DNA of 64,000 nt, taken from positions 24,144 through 88,143 of the forward strand of contig NZ_JACVEW010000015.1 of assembly GCF_017776525.1 (NCBI RefSeq), given 5' to 3'. The notes beneath the pieces were generated by a model. It saw only the letters and a list, made by a program, of their open reading frames with translations, was not told the origin of the DNA and did not search any database. This stretch comes from Marinobacterium alkalitolerans (GTDB lineage Bacteria; Pseudomonadota; Gammaproteobacteria; Pseudomonadales; Balneatricaceae). This document shows positions 33,272 to 41,586 of this stretch, piece by piece. Each line of letters opens with the position of its first letter. Position 1 is the stretch's first letter. Both the position numbers and the translations under genes were made by a program.

Positions 33272-34456
33272 TTATGCCTCCGCAGAATAATAGACGTCGG
33301 CTGCAGCAGCGGCTGCACCCGAGGGAAGTGAAACACCTGCTTCAGACAGTGTGTTTTCAAGTGCGTCGATGCAGAGCATGACATGGCGACGGGTACATGA
33401 GCTGCCCATCAGGCCGATGCGCCATACCTTGCCGGCCAGCTCGCCGAGCCCGGCCCCAATCTCAAGGTTGTAGTTCTCCAGCAATCGAGCGCGGATCTGT
33501 GCTTCATCAACGCCTTCAGGTACTTGAACCGAATTGAGCTGTGGCAGCCGGGCATCGGCGGTTACAGTAAACGACAGGCCCAGTGTTTCCAGGCCGGCCT
33601 TCAGGGCTTCGTGGTGCAGCGCATGCCGTTTCCATGCGTGCTCGATACCCTCTTCTTGCAGCATGACAAGCGCTTCATGGAGTCCATAGAGTGCATTGAC
33701 CGGTGCGGTATGGTGGTAGGCTCGTTTCTGACCGCCGCCCCAATACCCCATGACAAGATTGGTATCCAGGAACCAGCTTGGCACGCGCGTGCGACGGTTG
33801 CTGGCTTTTTCCAGTGCGCGTTCACTGAAGCTCACCGGAGAGATTCCGGGTGGAGCCGACAGGCACTTCTGGGTGCCGGAGTAGATGGCATCAATGCCCC
33901 ACTGGTCAACTTCCAGCTCGATGCCACCCAGGGACGTAACGGCATCCACGATTGTCAGGCAACCATAATCACGGGCCAGTCGGCACAAAGCCTGAGCATC
34001 AGAGCGCACGCCCGTGGAGGTTTCGGCATGCACAAATGCGAGCGCCTTGATGCCATCGTGTGCTTCCATCAGGGCGCGCACTTTTTCGATGCTGACAGGC
34101 GTACCCCAGGTGTCCTGCACCATCAGGGCTTCACCGCCAAAGCGCTCCACATTCTCTTTCATGCGACCGCCGAACACACCGTTCTGGCAAACGATCACCT
34201 TGTCGCCGGGTTCGACCAGGTTCACAAAGCATGCCTCCATTCCGGCAGAGCCGGGCGCAGAAATCGGCATGGTCAGCGGGTTGTCGGTGCGCAGGGCGTA
34301 TTGAAGCAGCTTTTTGATTTCATCCATCATGTCGATGAACGCAGGGTCCAGGTGACCGATTGTCGGGCGCGCCATTGCAGACAATACGCGCGGGTGGACA
34401 TCGGACGGCCCTGGGCCCATGAGGGTTCGCTGTGGGGGATGAAAGGATGTAATCAT
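33272..34456 (-). CDS. Alanine/serine--glyoxylate aminotransferase family protein
   Basis: 394 residues, class V PLP fold. Features are the N-terminal MGPGPSDVHPRVL, the cofactor-stacking HAETSTGV, Asp in IVDAVTSLGG and PLP lysine in SGTQKCLSAPPG. It transfers an amino group from alanine or serine to glyoxylate to give glycine. It starts 31 bases after mtnN and is followed after one base by a hydroxyacid dehydrogenase. Together they could turn serine plus glyoxylate into glycine and glycerate. The C-terminus has an Ala-rich extension (SLPSGAAAAAADV). Confidence 0.88.
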   Translation of the reverse strand: MITSFHPPQRTLMGPGPSDVHPRVLSAMARPTIGHLDPAFIDMMDEIKKLLQYALRTDNPLTMPISAPGSAGMEACFVNLVEPGDKVIVCQNGVFGGRMKENVERFGGEALMVQDTWGTPVSIEKVRALMEAHDGIKALAFVHAETSTGVRSDAQALCRLARDYGCLTIVDAVTSLGGIELEVDQWGIDAIYSGTQKCLSAPPGISPVSFSERALEKASNRRTRVPSWFLDTNLVMGYWGGGQKRAYHHTAPVNALYGLHEALVMLQEEGIEHAWKRHALHHEALKAGLETLGLSFTVTADARLPQLNSVQVPEGVDEAQIRARLLENYNLEIGAGLGELAGKVWRIGLMGSSCTRRHVMLCIDALENTLSEAGVSLPSGAAAAAADVYYSAEA

Positions 34457-34487
34457 TACAAAGCCTCTTTAAAAACAATTAGTTGTT

Positions 34488-35252
34488 CTATTTATTTAAT
34501 GAATAGCTTGCAATTTTGGCGATGATGGCCATGACCATTTCCGCAGAGTGCGTAGCGGCTTTTTCAAGGAACTGCTCAAATGAGAGGTTGGATTCCTTAC
34601 CGGCGATATCCGATAGCGCACGGATAACGATAAAGGGTGTACCAAACTGGTGGCAGGTCTGGGCAATGGCGGCCGCTTCCATTTCCACCGCCTTTACACT
34701 GGGAAAGTGCTTGCGAGTCTCGGCAACGCGCTCGGGGCAATTCATGAAGCTGTCGCCAGTGGCGATAAGCCCTCTGACGGTACGCGCGCTCGACATGCCT
34801 GCGATCGACTCCTCGGCAAAGCGTGACAGCAAGGGGTCGGCAGTAAATTTGGGCGGCAAGCCGGGTACCTGGCCGGGCTCATAACCAAATACTGTCAGAT
34901 CCACATCGTGGTGACAGACCCGCTCGGAAATCACCACATCTCCTACATCAAGCGTTTCATCGAAACCGCCGGCAGAGCCTGTATTGATTACGCCGTCGGG
35001 CTTGAACATCTGCAACAAAAGGGTTGTGCCAATGGCGGCATTCACCTTGCCAATGCCTGACTTGAGCAGAATGATCTCGACGCCCTTCATGGTGCCGGTA
35101 AAGAAATCAAAACCGGACAGGCGATGCGACTCGAGGTCTGACAGGTTCTGCTTAAGGAGTTCAACCTCCTGATCCATGGCGCCGATCAGGGCAATACGGG
35201 CTGGGCGATCCAGATGGTGGAGCTGTTCTGACAGGGAAGTGTTTGTTGTCAT
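34488..35252 (-). CDS. mtnN: 5'-methylthioadenosine/S-adenosylhomocysteine nucleosidase
   Basis: 254 residues from ATG 35252; an extra 11 codons upstream are open but less likely. Family motifs are IGAMDQEVELL, LKSGIGKVNAA, NTGSAGGFDETLDVGD, AVEMEAAAIAQ and the catalytic Asp in RALSDIAG. The N-terminal 18 residues (TSLSEQLHHLDRPAR) extend beyond the E. coli protein. It cleaves adenine from MTA and SAH, giving the S-ribosylhomocysteine used by LuxS, which is encoded divergently 330 bases away. Confidence 0.94.
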   Translation of the reverse strand: MTTNTSLSEQLHHLDRPARIALIGAMDQEVELLKQNLSDLESHRLSGFDFFTGTMKGVEIILLKSGIGKVNAAIGTTLLLQMFKPDGVINTGSAGGFDETLDVGDVVISERVCHHDVDLTVFGYEPGQVPGLPPKFTADPLLSRFAEESIAGMSSARTVRGLIATGDSFMNCPERVAETRKHFPSVKAVEMEAAAIAQTCHQFGTPFIVIRALSDIAGKESNLSFEQFLEKAATHSAEMVMAIIAKIASYSLNK

Positions 35253-35582
35253 TGTACTCTGTACTTGAGCGGAAATGAGTGGCAAAAAGGCATGCTACCA
35301 CGCATTTCCCAATTGGCAATTATCATAAGGCCTCAGGGTGAGGCAAACATGGATGGACTCTCTTGTCGTATTAATAATATTCCGTACATATTGAGTATTT
35401 AAATACAACTGGTGGCGTGCGTATAATGGAACCAGACGCTTGATCAGGCGTCACATTGATAAGCCTGCTTGTTGCACCTGCAGCACCTTAAATGCTAATA
35501 CTCCACGGCTAACGCTAACCCGCGCCCTGCCTTGCATATACGTGTTAGAATTTTCGTTGGTCACTAATTTCGAGGTTACATA
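35253..35582. promoter_or_regulatory. Divergent mtnN / luxS region with luxS promoter
   Basis: A plus-strand sigma-70 promoter reads TTAAAT (35399-35404), 17-base spacer, TATAAT (35422-35427), giving luxS a leader of about 150 bases. A small hairpin GACGC/GCGTC follows near 35436-35452. I recognise no riboswitch. The stretch 35335-35400 is AT-rich and may also hold the mtnN promoter. Confidence 0.6.
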
Positions 35583-36104
35583 ATGCCCTTACTAGACAGC
35601 TTTACCGTTGACCATACCATCATGGAAGCACCGGCGGTTCGTGTTGCCAAAACCATGAGCACCCCTTCAGGGGACACGATTACTGTTTTCGACCTGCGCT
35701 TTAACAAGCCGAACGAAAGCATGATGGGCGAAAAAGGCATTCATACGCTGGAACATCTGTTTGCAGGGTTCATGCGTGAGCACCTGAACGGTGATGGCGT
35801 GGAGATTATCGATATCTCTCCGATGGGGTGCCGAACCGGCTTTTACATGAGCCTGCTGGGCGAGCCTGACGAGTCGCGCGTTGCTGCCGCCTGGACTGCA
35901 TCGATGCAGGATGTGCTGAACGTGGAGTCTGAAAATGATATCCCTGAGCTCAACAAGTATCAGTGCGGCACCTTCATGATGCACTCTCTGGAAGAGGCAA
36001 AGGAAATCGCAAAAGCCATTCTCGCTCAGGGTGTAGGCGTGAATAAGAATGATGAGCTGAAAATGGATTCAGAGACTCTGCAAAAGCTGGGTAACGAGAT
36101 GTAA
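35583..36104 (+). CDS. luxS: S-ribosylhomocysteine lyase (autoinducer-2 synthase)
   Basis: 173 residues, full length. Metal ligands are His54 and His58 in HTLEHLF with catalytic Glu57, plus Cys128 (YQCGT); catalytic Cys83 lies in [10 protein letters not shown]. It splits S-ribosylhomocysteine into homocysteine and DPD, the AI-2 precursor. With mtnN opposite and metH at 13.1-16.9 kb, the window holds much of the activated-methyl cycle. No LuxP/LsrB receptor gene is present here, so signalling cannot be claimed. Confidence 0.97.
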   Translation: MPLLDSFTVDHTIMEAPAVRVAKTMSTPSGDTITVFDLRFNKPNESMMGEKGIHTLEHLFAGFMREHLNGDGVEIIDISPMGCRTGFYMSLLGEPDESRVAAAWTASMQDVLNVESENDIPELNKYQCGTFMMHSLEEAKEIAKAILAQGVGVNKNDELKMDSETLQKLGNEM

Positions 36105-36125
36105 GCACATCGACAGATGTGAGCA

Positions 36126-36905
36126 TCAGCTCTTGGGTCGCGTTTCCACTCGGTGCGCGACCGGATACCCTTCCTGCCAGTTCAGCTTCTCGAACAGGCA
36201 CTTGATATCCTCGCCGACACCCGCCTCAATCCGCAGCATCTGTCCGCTTTCGGGATGCTCGAACTCAATGGCAGTGGCCATCAGCAGCAGACGGTGAGAG
36301 TCCAGATGTTCACGAAACAGCCGATTATGGCGCCCTTCCCCGTACTTGGTGTCACCGACGATTGGATGAAGGATGTGCTTCATGTGTCGGCGAATCTGGT
36401 GCTTGCGCCCCGTTGAAGGCTTGACCTCAACCAGTGAATACCGTGCCTCCGGGTAGCGACCAACCGGAATGGGCAAGCGAGCGGTCGCAATACGGCGGTA
36501 GGCCGAAACGGCTTCCTTCGGCTCCTTGTCAGGGTTTGCGTTGGGGTGATCTGCCTTTTTGTCGTGTATCGGCTTGAGCGCGTAATCGATTGTGCCGGCT
36601 TCGTCGGTCCAGCCACGCACAACGCACAGGTAGGTCTTGTTGATCTTGCGTTCGATAAACTGCTGCTGCAGGTGCTGCCCTGCTGTCTTGTTGCGCGCAA
36701 AAAGAATGACACCCGAGGTAGCACGGTCAAGACGGTGCACGGTGTGCAGCTTTTCGCCGGGATAACGCTCACGCAACAGTGCGACCAGATTAGGGGTTTT
36801 GGCCGGGGCTATCCAGCTTGGATGAACCAGCAGGCCGGCAGGCTTATGGACGGCGAGCATGCAATCATCCTCGTAGAGGATGTCGAGTGAGAAGTCGTCG
36901 ATCAC
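36126..36905 (-). CDS. truC: tRNA pseudouridine synthase C family (RluA superfamily)
   Basis: 259 residues. The start appears to be GTG 36905, without a clear RBS. Catalytic Asp60 lies in [12 protein letters not shown]. TruC-like stretches are [32 protein letters not shown] and [17 protein letters not shown]. There is no S4 domain, as in TruC. TruC makes pseudouridine 65 in tRNA-Ile and tRNA-Asp. It converges with luxS with only 21 bases between stops. Another RluA-family specificity is possible. Confidence 0.85.
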   Translation of the reverse strand: MIDDFSLDILYEDDCMLAVHKPAGLLVHPSWIAPAKTPNLVALLRERYPGEKLHTVHRLDRATSGVILFARNKTAGQHLQQQFIERKINKTYLCVVRGWTDEAGTIDYALKPIHDKKADHPNANPDKEPKEAVSAYRRIATARLPIPVGRYPEARYSLVEVKPSTGRKHQIRRHMKHILHPIVGDTKYGEGRHNRLFREHLDSHRLLLMATAIEFEHPESGQMLRIEAGVGEDIKCLFEKLNWQEGYPVAHRVETRPKS

Positions 36906-36942
36906 GGGAACCAGTCAATCAGGCAGGTATCTAAGGAAAAAG

Positions 36943-37030
36943 TGGCGGAGGGACAGGGATTCGAACCCTGGGAGCCTCTCGACTCGTCGGTTTTCAAGAC
37001 CGGTGCTTTCGACCACTCAGCCATCCCTCC
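36943..37030 (-). tRNA. tRNA-Ser (UGA)
   Basis: 88 bases with encoded CCA. Acceptor GGAGGGA pairs with TCCCTCC. The anticodon loop in CCGGTCT-TGA-AAACCG reads TGA. The long class II variable arm (CGAGTCGAGAGGCTCC region) is typical of tRNA-Ser. Confidence 0.97.
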
Positions 37031-37145
37031 GTAGAAATTGCGATTCTACTGGGAATCTTTTTGATGTCAAACCGTCAAAACGCTTGAAATACAGGTACAA
37101 ATCCTCATCATTGCTTTCAGAAGGAAACAAACTGCGAGGTTCATA

Positions 37146-37826
37146 ATGGATAACGTTCGTGCTGTTAATAGCCGCTCTAGTCAGGCGGTGCTGGAGACCA
37201 ACAAGGTCATCCGCAACACCTATATGCTGCTGGCGATGACACTGGTATTCAGTGCAGTGACAGCCGGTATCTCCATGGCAATCAACCCACCTTTCATGGT
37301 GTATTTGGGCAGTGTGCTGCTCAGTTTTGTATTGCTGTTCGTCATCAACCGTAAACAGAACTCGGCCGCTGCCCTGCCGCTGACGTTTGCCTTTACGGGT
37401 TTGCTGGGCTTTGGTCTGGGGCCGATCCTGAACCACTATCTGGCACTGCCTAACGGTGGCGAGATCGTGATGACCGCCATGGGCATGACAGCCATCACTT
37501 TCCTGGGCCTCTCTGCCTACGTGCTGACCTCCCGCAAGGACTTCAGCTTCATGGGCGGTTTCCTGGCAGCGGGCTCCATGGTGCTGATTGTGGCCATGAT
37601 TGCCCTGTTCGTACTGCCGCTGTTCGGTGTTGATATTTCCGGCCTGCAGCTTGCCTTCTCGGCAGCCGTAGTGCTGCTGATGTCCGGTTTCATCCTCTAC
37701 GACACCAGCAACATCGTGAATGGCCGTTATACCAACTACGTGATGGCCACTGTTGGTCTGTACCTGAGCATTTACAACCTTCTGGTTCACCTGCTTAGTC
37801 TGGTGGGTGCTTTCAGCGACGACTAA
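37146..37826 (+). CDS. Bax inhibitor-1/YccA family membrane protein
   Basis: 226 residues with seven predicted membrane helices starting near residue 26 (NTYMLLAMTLVFSAVTAG). Family segments are GFGLGPILNHYLAL, FLGLSAYVLTSRKDFSFMGG and the C-terminal DTSNIVNGRYTNYVMATVGL with membrane aspartates thought to sense pH. E. coli YccA modulates FtsH; bacterial members are also proposed calcium-leak channels. The exact role here is unknown. It stands alone before a terminator. Confidence 0.9.
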   Translation: MDNVRAVNSRSSQAVLETNKVIRNTYMLLAMTLVFSAVTAGISMAINPPFMVYLGSVLLSFVLLFVINRKQNSAAALPLTFAFTGLLGFGLGPILNHYLALPNGGEIVMTAMGMTAITFLGLSAYVLTSRKDFSFMGGFLAAGSMVLIVAMIALFVLPLFGVDISGLQLAFSAAVVLLMSGFILYDTSNIVNGRYTNYVMATVGLYLSIYNLLVHLLSLVGAFSDD

Positions 37827-37842
37827 GCTCACGCGTAACCGA

Positions 37843-37879
37843 AAAGCCCTGTCATCTGTTAAGATGGCGGGGCTTTTTT
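37843..37879 (+). terminator. Rho-independent terminator after the BI-1 family gene
   Basis: AGCCCTGTCATCT (37845-37857) pairs with AGATGGCGGGGCT (37862-37874), with a G-T pair, followed by a T run to 37879. The tus genes begin just past it. Confidence 0.87.
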
Positions 37880-37897
37880 GATTTGGACGTCTGCACA

Positions 37898-38296
37898 ATG
37901 ATTTTTACGATTGTGGTTCATTCCGCCCCCTATCAGTCCGGTTCTGCCGCCACCGCGTTGCGTTTTACACGCGCAGCACTGGACGCCGGGCATCGCATTC
38001 ACCGGGTCTTCTTTTATCGCGAAGGGGTTCATAATGCATCGGCACTGGCCAGTCCGCCCCGTGATGAACGCTCCCTGCCGGCCGAATGGCAGGCCGTTGC
38101 GCAGGAGTACGATCTGGATCTCGTCGTATGTATAGCTGCCGCAGTACGCCGTGGCGTCCTGAATCAGGAGGAGGCGCGCCGTTATGAAAAGCCGGCCGCC
38201 AACCTGGCCGAAGGATTTGAGCTCTCGGGGCTGGGCCAACTGGTTGAAGCCAGCATCCAGTCAGACAGGGTCGTTACCTTTGGAGGTGGGCGATGA
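37898..38296 (+). CDS. tusD: Sulfur relay protein TusD
   Basis: 132 residues from ATG 37898. The DsrE-fold signature VFFYREGVHNAS and the catalytic cysteine VCIAAAVRRG fall at residues 37-48 and Cys78, the same position as in E. coli TusD. TusD takes persulfide from TusA and passes it to TusE for 2-thiouridine formation in tRNA by MnmA. It is the first gene of tusDCB-tusE and overlaps tusC by four bases. In sulfur oxidisers the same fold is DsrE; no dsrAB is seen here. Confidence 0.93.
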   Translation: MIFTIVVHSAPYQSGSAATALRFTRAALDAGHRIHRVFFYREGVHNASALASPPRDERSLPAEWQAVAQEYDLDLVVCIAAAVRRGVLNQEEARRYEKPAANLAEGFELSGLGQLVEASIQSDRVVTFGGGR

Positions 38297-38652
38297 GCAA
38301 GTCCGTCCTGGTTATCTGTCGCAGTGCGCCCTACCGCTCCTCTGCAGCACGCGATGCACTGGACATGGCGCTGAGTTGTGCCGTATTTGAATTGCCCGTC
38401 AGCCTGTTGCTGCTTGATGACGCAGTGCTTCAGCTACTGCCCGGTCAGCAAAGTGGCGCCATCGGTGAAAAAAGCGTGAACGCGATGCTGGGGGCCTTGC
38501 CGATGTATGACATTGACCGGATCTATACCAGTCTAGCCAGCCTTGCGGCGCATGGTCTTGAAGCGGAATCTCTGGATCCTTCACCGGAAGTGCTGGATGC
38601 TGACGAGCTTAAGCAGTTGATTGATGGTCATGAGGTGGTACTGACGCTATGA
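38293..38652 (+). CDS. tusC: Sulfur relay protein TusC
   Basis: 119 residues in the DsrE/TusC fold (VICRSAPYRSSAARDALDMA, then VSLLLLDDAVLQLLPGQQ). It is a structural subunit of the TusBCD hexamer. The ATG overlaps the tusD stop and the stop overlaps tusB, both by four bases, so the three subunits are translationally coupled. Confidence 0.92.
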   Translation: MSKSVLVICRSAPYRSSAARDALDMALSCAVFELPVSLLLLDDAVLQLLPGQQSGAIGEKSVNAMLGALPMYDIDRIYTSLASLAAHGLEAESLDPSPEVLDADELKQLIDGHEVVLTL

Positions 38653-38930
38653 CATTGCATTTACTGGGTGCGTCGCCTTCAGATCGTGCGACCTTTGAAT
38701 CCTGCCGCAGCACCCTGACCGAGCAGGATACGCTCCTGCTGTTGGAAGAGGGCTGTTATTGGGCACTCCCCCATCACCGCCAGGAACTCTCTCGTATACC
38801 TGCACGCGTGGTCGCACTTGGCCCTGACTGTCTGGCGCGGGGTATCGCGACTGAAGGACTTAAAACGGTTGATGACGCCGAGTTTGTGGTGCTTGCCACT
38901 GAGCATGCGCGCACGGTGAGCTGGTATTGA
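38649..38930 (+). CDS. tusB: Sulfur relay protein TusB
   Basis: 93 residues, the usual TusB/DsrH size (MTLHLLGASPSD, DTLLLLEEGCYWAL, ending TVSWY). It is the third subunit of the TusBCD complex and lies between tusC (four-base overlap) and tusE (four-base gap). Confidence 0.9.
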   Translation: MTLHLLGASPSDRATFESCRSTLTEQDTLLLLEEGCYWALPHHRQELSRIPARVVALGPDCLARGIATEGLKTVDDAEFVVLATEHARTVSWY

Positions 38931-38934
38931 AGGT

Positions 38935-39267
38935 ATGATTGTGAACGTTGAAGGGCATGATGTCGCCCTGGATGAAGAGGGCTACCTGTACGATCTGGAG
39001 CAATGGTCGCCTGCGGTTGCTACAACGCTTGCCCGTGAAGACGGACTGGAGCTGACTGACGAACACTGGGAAGTGATTGAAGTGTTGCGTCGATTTTATC
39101 AGCAGTACCAGCTCTCCCCTGCCATGCGCCCGCTGGTCAAGGCAGTTGCCGCCGAGCTGGGGCCCGAGAAGGGACGTAGTATTCATCTGATGAAGCTGTT
39201 TCCGGGCAGCCCTGCCAAGGTTGCAGCTCGTCTGGCCGGTCTGCCCAAACCGGAAAACTGCCTGTAG
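38935..39267 (+). CDS. tusE: Sulfur relay protein TusE (DsrC family)
   Basis: 110 residues. DsrC-family core EGYLYDLEQWSPAVA, EHWEVIEVLRRFY and GLPKPENCL, with the persulfide-carrying cysteine at residue 109. The second cysteine of true DsrC is replaced (AARLAGL), so this is TusE and not a sulfite-reductase partner. It hands persulfide sulfur to MnmA. ATG 38935 lies very close to its AAGG; GTG 38941 has better spacing and would give MNVEGHDV. Confidence 0.93.
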   Translation: MIVNVEGHDVALDEEGYLYDLEQWSPAVATTLAREDGLELTDEHWEVIEVLRRFYQQYQLSPAMRPLVKAVAAELGPEKGRSIHLMKLFPGSPAKVAARLAGLPKPENCL

Positions 39268-39275
39268 GAGTTCCC

Positions 39276-40091
39276 GTGCTCAAGTTTGCTGCCAACCTCA
39301 GTCTGCTGTTTACGGAGCTTCCGCTTCAGGATCGGTTTCCGGCTGCCCGGGAGGCAGGGTTTCGCCGGGTCGAAATCCAGTTTCCCTATGAACTGCCATT
39401 GAGCCAGCTGCAACAGCTCCTGCATGACAACGCGCAAACACTGGAGCTGATCAATATACCGGCTGGCGACTGGGCGTCCGGTGAGCGCGGTCTCGCCTGC
39501 CTTCCCGGCAGAGAGGACGCGTTTCGTGCCGGCGTGGACAAGGCCCTTCACTGGGCCCGTGTGCTGCAGGTGCCACGCATTAACTGCCTGGCGGGCATCA
39601 AGCCTCAAGGCGTTTCCCCGGAAACCGTCAAGTCGACACTTGAGCGCAACCTGGTCTGGGCCAACAGGCGCTGCTCTGAGGCAGGCATCCTGCTCATGGT
39701 GGAAGCGATCAATACCGAGGATGTTCCCGGCTTTTACCTGCACCAGAGCGCACAGGTGTTCAGGTTAATGGAAGAACTGGCGCTGGAATCCACGCGTATG
39801 CAGTACGATGTCTACCACATGCAAAAAATGGAAGGCAATCTGATCTCGACTTTGCAGCGCAATAGAGACAAAATCGGTCATATACAGATCGCAGACGTTC
39901 CGGGTCGGCATGAACCGGGGACAGGCGAGATCCATTTTGCTAATCTTTTCAAAGCACTTGAGGCGATGGCGTATTCAGATATCATCAGCCTTGAGTATAT
40001 TCCACTGGGGCGTACAGACGCCGGCCTCGAGTGGCTGAAACCTTGGATGACACAGGACACACAGCATGAGCATGAATGCAGCAGCGGCTGA
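39276..40091 (+). CDS. hyi: Hydroxypyruvate isomerase-family TIM-barrel protein
   Basis: 271 residues from GTG 39276, preceded by AGGAG. AP-endonuclease-2/Hyi fold with MLKFAANLSLLFTELPL, INCLAGI, the metal ligands in VEAINTEDVPGF, QYDVYHMQKMEG and GHIQIADVPGRHEPGTGE, and a late SLEYIPLGRT. Hyi interconverts hydroxypyruvate and tartronate semialdehyde, linking to the reductase at 32.4 kb. It follows tusE by eight bases and its end overlaps the cheW-like gene by 26 bases. Confidence 0.87.
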   Translation: MLKFAANLSLLFTELPLQDRFPAAREAGFRRVEIQFPYELPLSQLQQLLHDNAQTLELINIPAGDWASGERGLACLPGREDAFRAGVDKALHWARVLQVPRINCLAGIKPQGVSPETVKSTLERNLVWANRRCSEAGILLMVEAINTEDVPGFYLHQSAQVFRLMEELALESTRMQYDVYHMQKMEGNLISTLQRNRDKIGHIQIADVPGRHEPGTGEIHFANLFKALEAMAYSDIISLEYIPLGRTDAGLEWLKPWMTQDTQHEHECSSG

Positions 40092-40635
40092 ACACTTGCG
40101 ACAGCTTCAGGAAACGCAACAGGCCGAGCATGATCAGAACCGACGCACTCAGCAGGAAGAAGTGGTGTATCACCAGTGGGCCACTTTCCGTGTCGATGAT
40201 GAGTTATATGGCATTGATGTCATGCAGGTTAAGGAAGTCTTGCGCTTCAGTGAAATCACACCTGTACCGGGCGCCGATACCTCCATTCTCGGCATCATCA
40301 ACCTGCGCGGTAACGTTGTAACGGTTATCGATACACGTCAGATGTTCGGCTTGCCCATGGTGCCCTATGACGATGAAACGCGCGTTATCGTGGTGGAATT
40401 CAATGAGCAGGAAGTCATCGGCCTGGTGGTGGACAGCGTGGATGAGGTGATCAACCTGCCTCACAACGACGTTGACCGTGCGCCCAGCGTGTCAGGTGAT
40501 GACTCAACCAAACGATTTGTGCAGGGCGTGTGTTACCACAACAACATTCTGATCATCCTGCTTGATCTCACCAAAATGCTGCTCAGCATCACTCCCCTCA
40601 CAGAAGAGGAACTGCTGAATCAGCGCGGTTACTGA
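40066..40635 (+). CDS. CheW-like chemotaxis coupling protein
   Basis: 189 residues. Residues about 35-180 are a CheW domain (WATFRVDDELYGIDVMQVKE, ILGIINLRGNVVTVIDTRQM, VVDSVDEVINL). The first 34 residues are a Gln/Glu-rich extension (EHLRQLQETQQAEHDQNRR). ATG 40066 follows AGGA by about 11 bases and lies inside the hyi gene, a 26-base overlap; GTG near 40161 would give a bare CheW domain. CheW couples receptors to CheA. No other chemotaxis gene is adjacent. Confidence 0.85.
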   Translation: MSMNAAAAEHLRQLQETQQAEHDQNRRTQQEEVVYHQWATFRVDDELYGIDVMQVKEVLRFSEITPVPGADTSILGIINLRGNVVTVIDTRQMFGLPMVPYDDETRVIVVEFNEQEVIGLVVDSVDEVINLPHNDVDRAPSVSGDDSTKRFVQGVCYHNNILIILLDLTKMLLSITPLTEEELLNQRGY

Positions 40636-40652
40636 TTCGGCCGCATAAACGT

Positions 40653-40675
40653 AGCAGGTGCCAAGGGTACCTGCT
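40653..40675. terminator. Possible terminator hairpin between converging genes
   Basis: AGCAGGT (40653-40659) pairs with ACCTGCT (40669-40675) between the stops of the CheW-like gene and the radical SAM gene. No T tract follows on either strand, so function is doubtful. Confidence 0.3.
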
Positions 40676-40680
40676 GCGCG

Positions 40681-41586
40681 TCAGAAGCTCCCCTGCCGGT
40701 ATACCGGAATTTCATGATCGCGGGCATATTCAATTGCCTGATCAATTTCAGCCAACATCCGCTGTTTGTCCTTCCCGAGCGTGCCCTTGAGGACCAGCGA
40801 ATTGGATACGTGATCACTGCGGAAAATGGTCTGATTGAGCTCGGTGGCAGCAATCAGTGAACGCATTTCCTGAAACAGCCCCAGCCCGTCAAGCGGCTGA
40901 AAGTCGCCGTCATAACCCTCCAGCACTGTTTGATCGGTACCGCGACGGAAAAACAGTACCAGTGTGGCCAGATATTCGGGCTGAACCCGGTTGACGAGTC
41001 GCGCGGATGCCAGTGCATGCTCCTCACTGAAGCGCTGTCCCCCTGCCCCGTTAATAAGCATGACGGAACGCTTGATACCCGCTTCTCCTGCCTTGATCAG
41101 GGCCTCGGCCGTACTGTCGAAGGTTTCACCCTTGTCGAGTGCCCTGAGCACCTGATCGGAACCACTTTCGGCCCCCATATAGATCAGCGTCAGGCCCAGT
41201 TCACGAAGCTCGGCCAGCTCTTCAACAGATTTGCGCTTGAGGTTGGCCGGCAGACAGTATGCCGACACTCGTCGGACGGAAGGCATGTGTGTACGGATGG
41301 CGGTCAGAATGGTTTTCAGCCGGCGTACCGAGAGCGCCATGGCGTCGCCGTCGGCCAGAAAGACGCGGCGTACGCCCGGCAGGCTTTCACCACACCGCTG
41401 TATCTCGGCCAGCACCTCGGCTTCCGCCTTGGGACGGAAGCGCTTGTGCTCATCGGTGTACATGTCACAGAAGGTGCATTTGTTCCAGCTGCAACCGTTC
41501 GTGACCTGAAGAATGAGGGAGTCAGCCTCGCTGGGTGGCCGGAATACCGGCTCTATGTAGCTGACCGGCGGCTGGGAGTACCACAT
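40681..41586 (-). CDS. Radical SAM protein with CX4CX2C cluster motif
   Basis: 301 residues. The cluster cysteines are 32, 37 and 40 in NGCSWNKCTFCDMY: spacing CX4CX2C rather than the classic CX3CX2C. It continues with a GDAMALSV segment, MGAESGSDQVL (AdoMet-binding) and a B12-less Elp3/MiaB-like partial barrel. The subfamily occurs widely in gammaproteobacteria without an assigned reaction. Its ATG overlaps the tatD stop (TGATG), so it is the last gene of the large minus-strand cluster. Confidence 0.85.
   Translation of the reverse strand: MWYSQPPVSYIEPVFRPPSEADSLILQVTNGCSWNKCTFCDMYTDEHKRFRPKAEAEVLAEIQRCGESLPGVRRVFLADGDAMALSVRRLKTILTAIRTHMPSVRRVSAYCLPANLKRKSVEELAELRELGLTLIYMGAESGSDQVLRALDKGETFDSTAEALIKAGEAGIKRSVMLINGAGGQRFSEEHALASARLVNRVQPEYLATLVLFFRRGTDQTVLEGYDGDFQPLDGLGLFQEMRSLIAATELNQTIFRSDHVSNSLVLKGTLGKDKQRMLAEIDQAIEYARDHEIPVYRQGSF

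Noticed and set aside
38935..39267. DsrC of a dissimilatory sulfite reductase system
   Set aside because: Only one C-terminal cysteine is present and no dsrAB genes adjoin; it is TusE.
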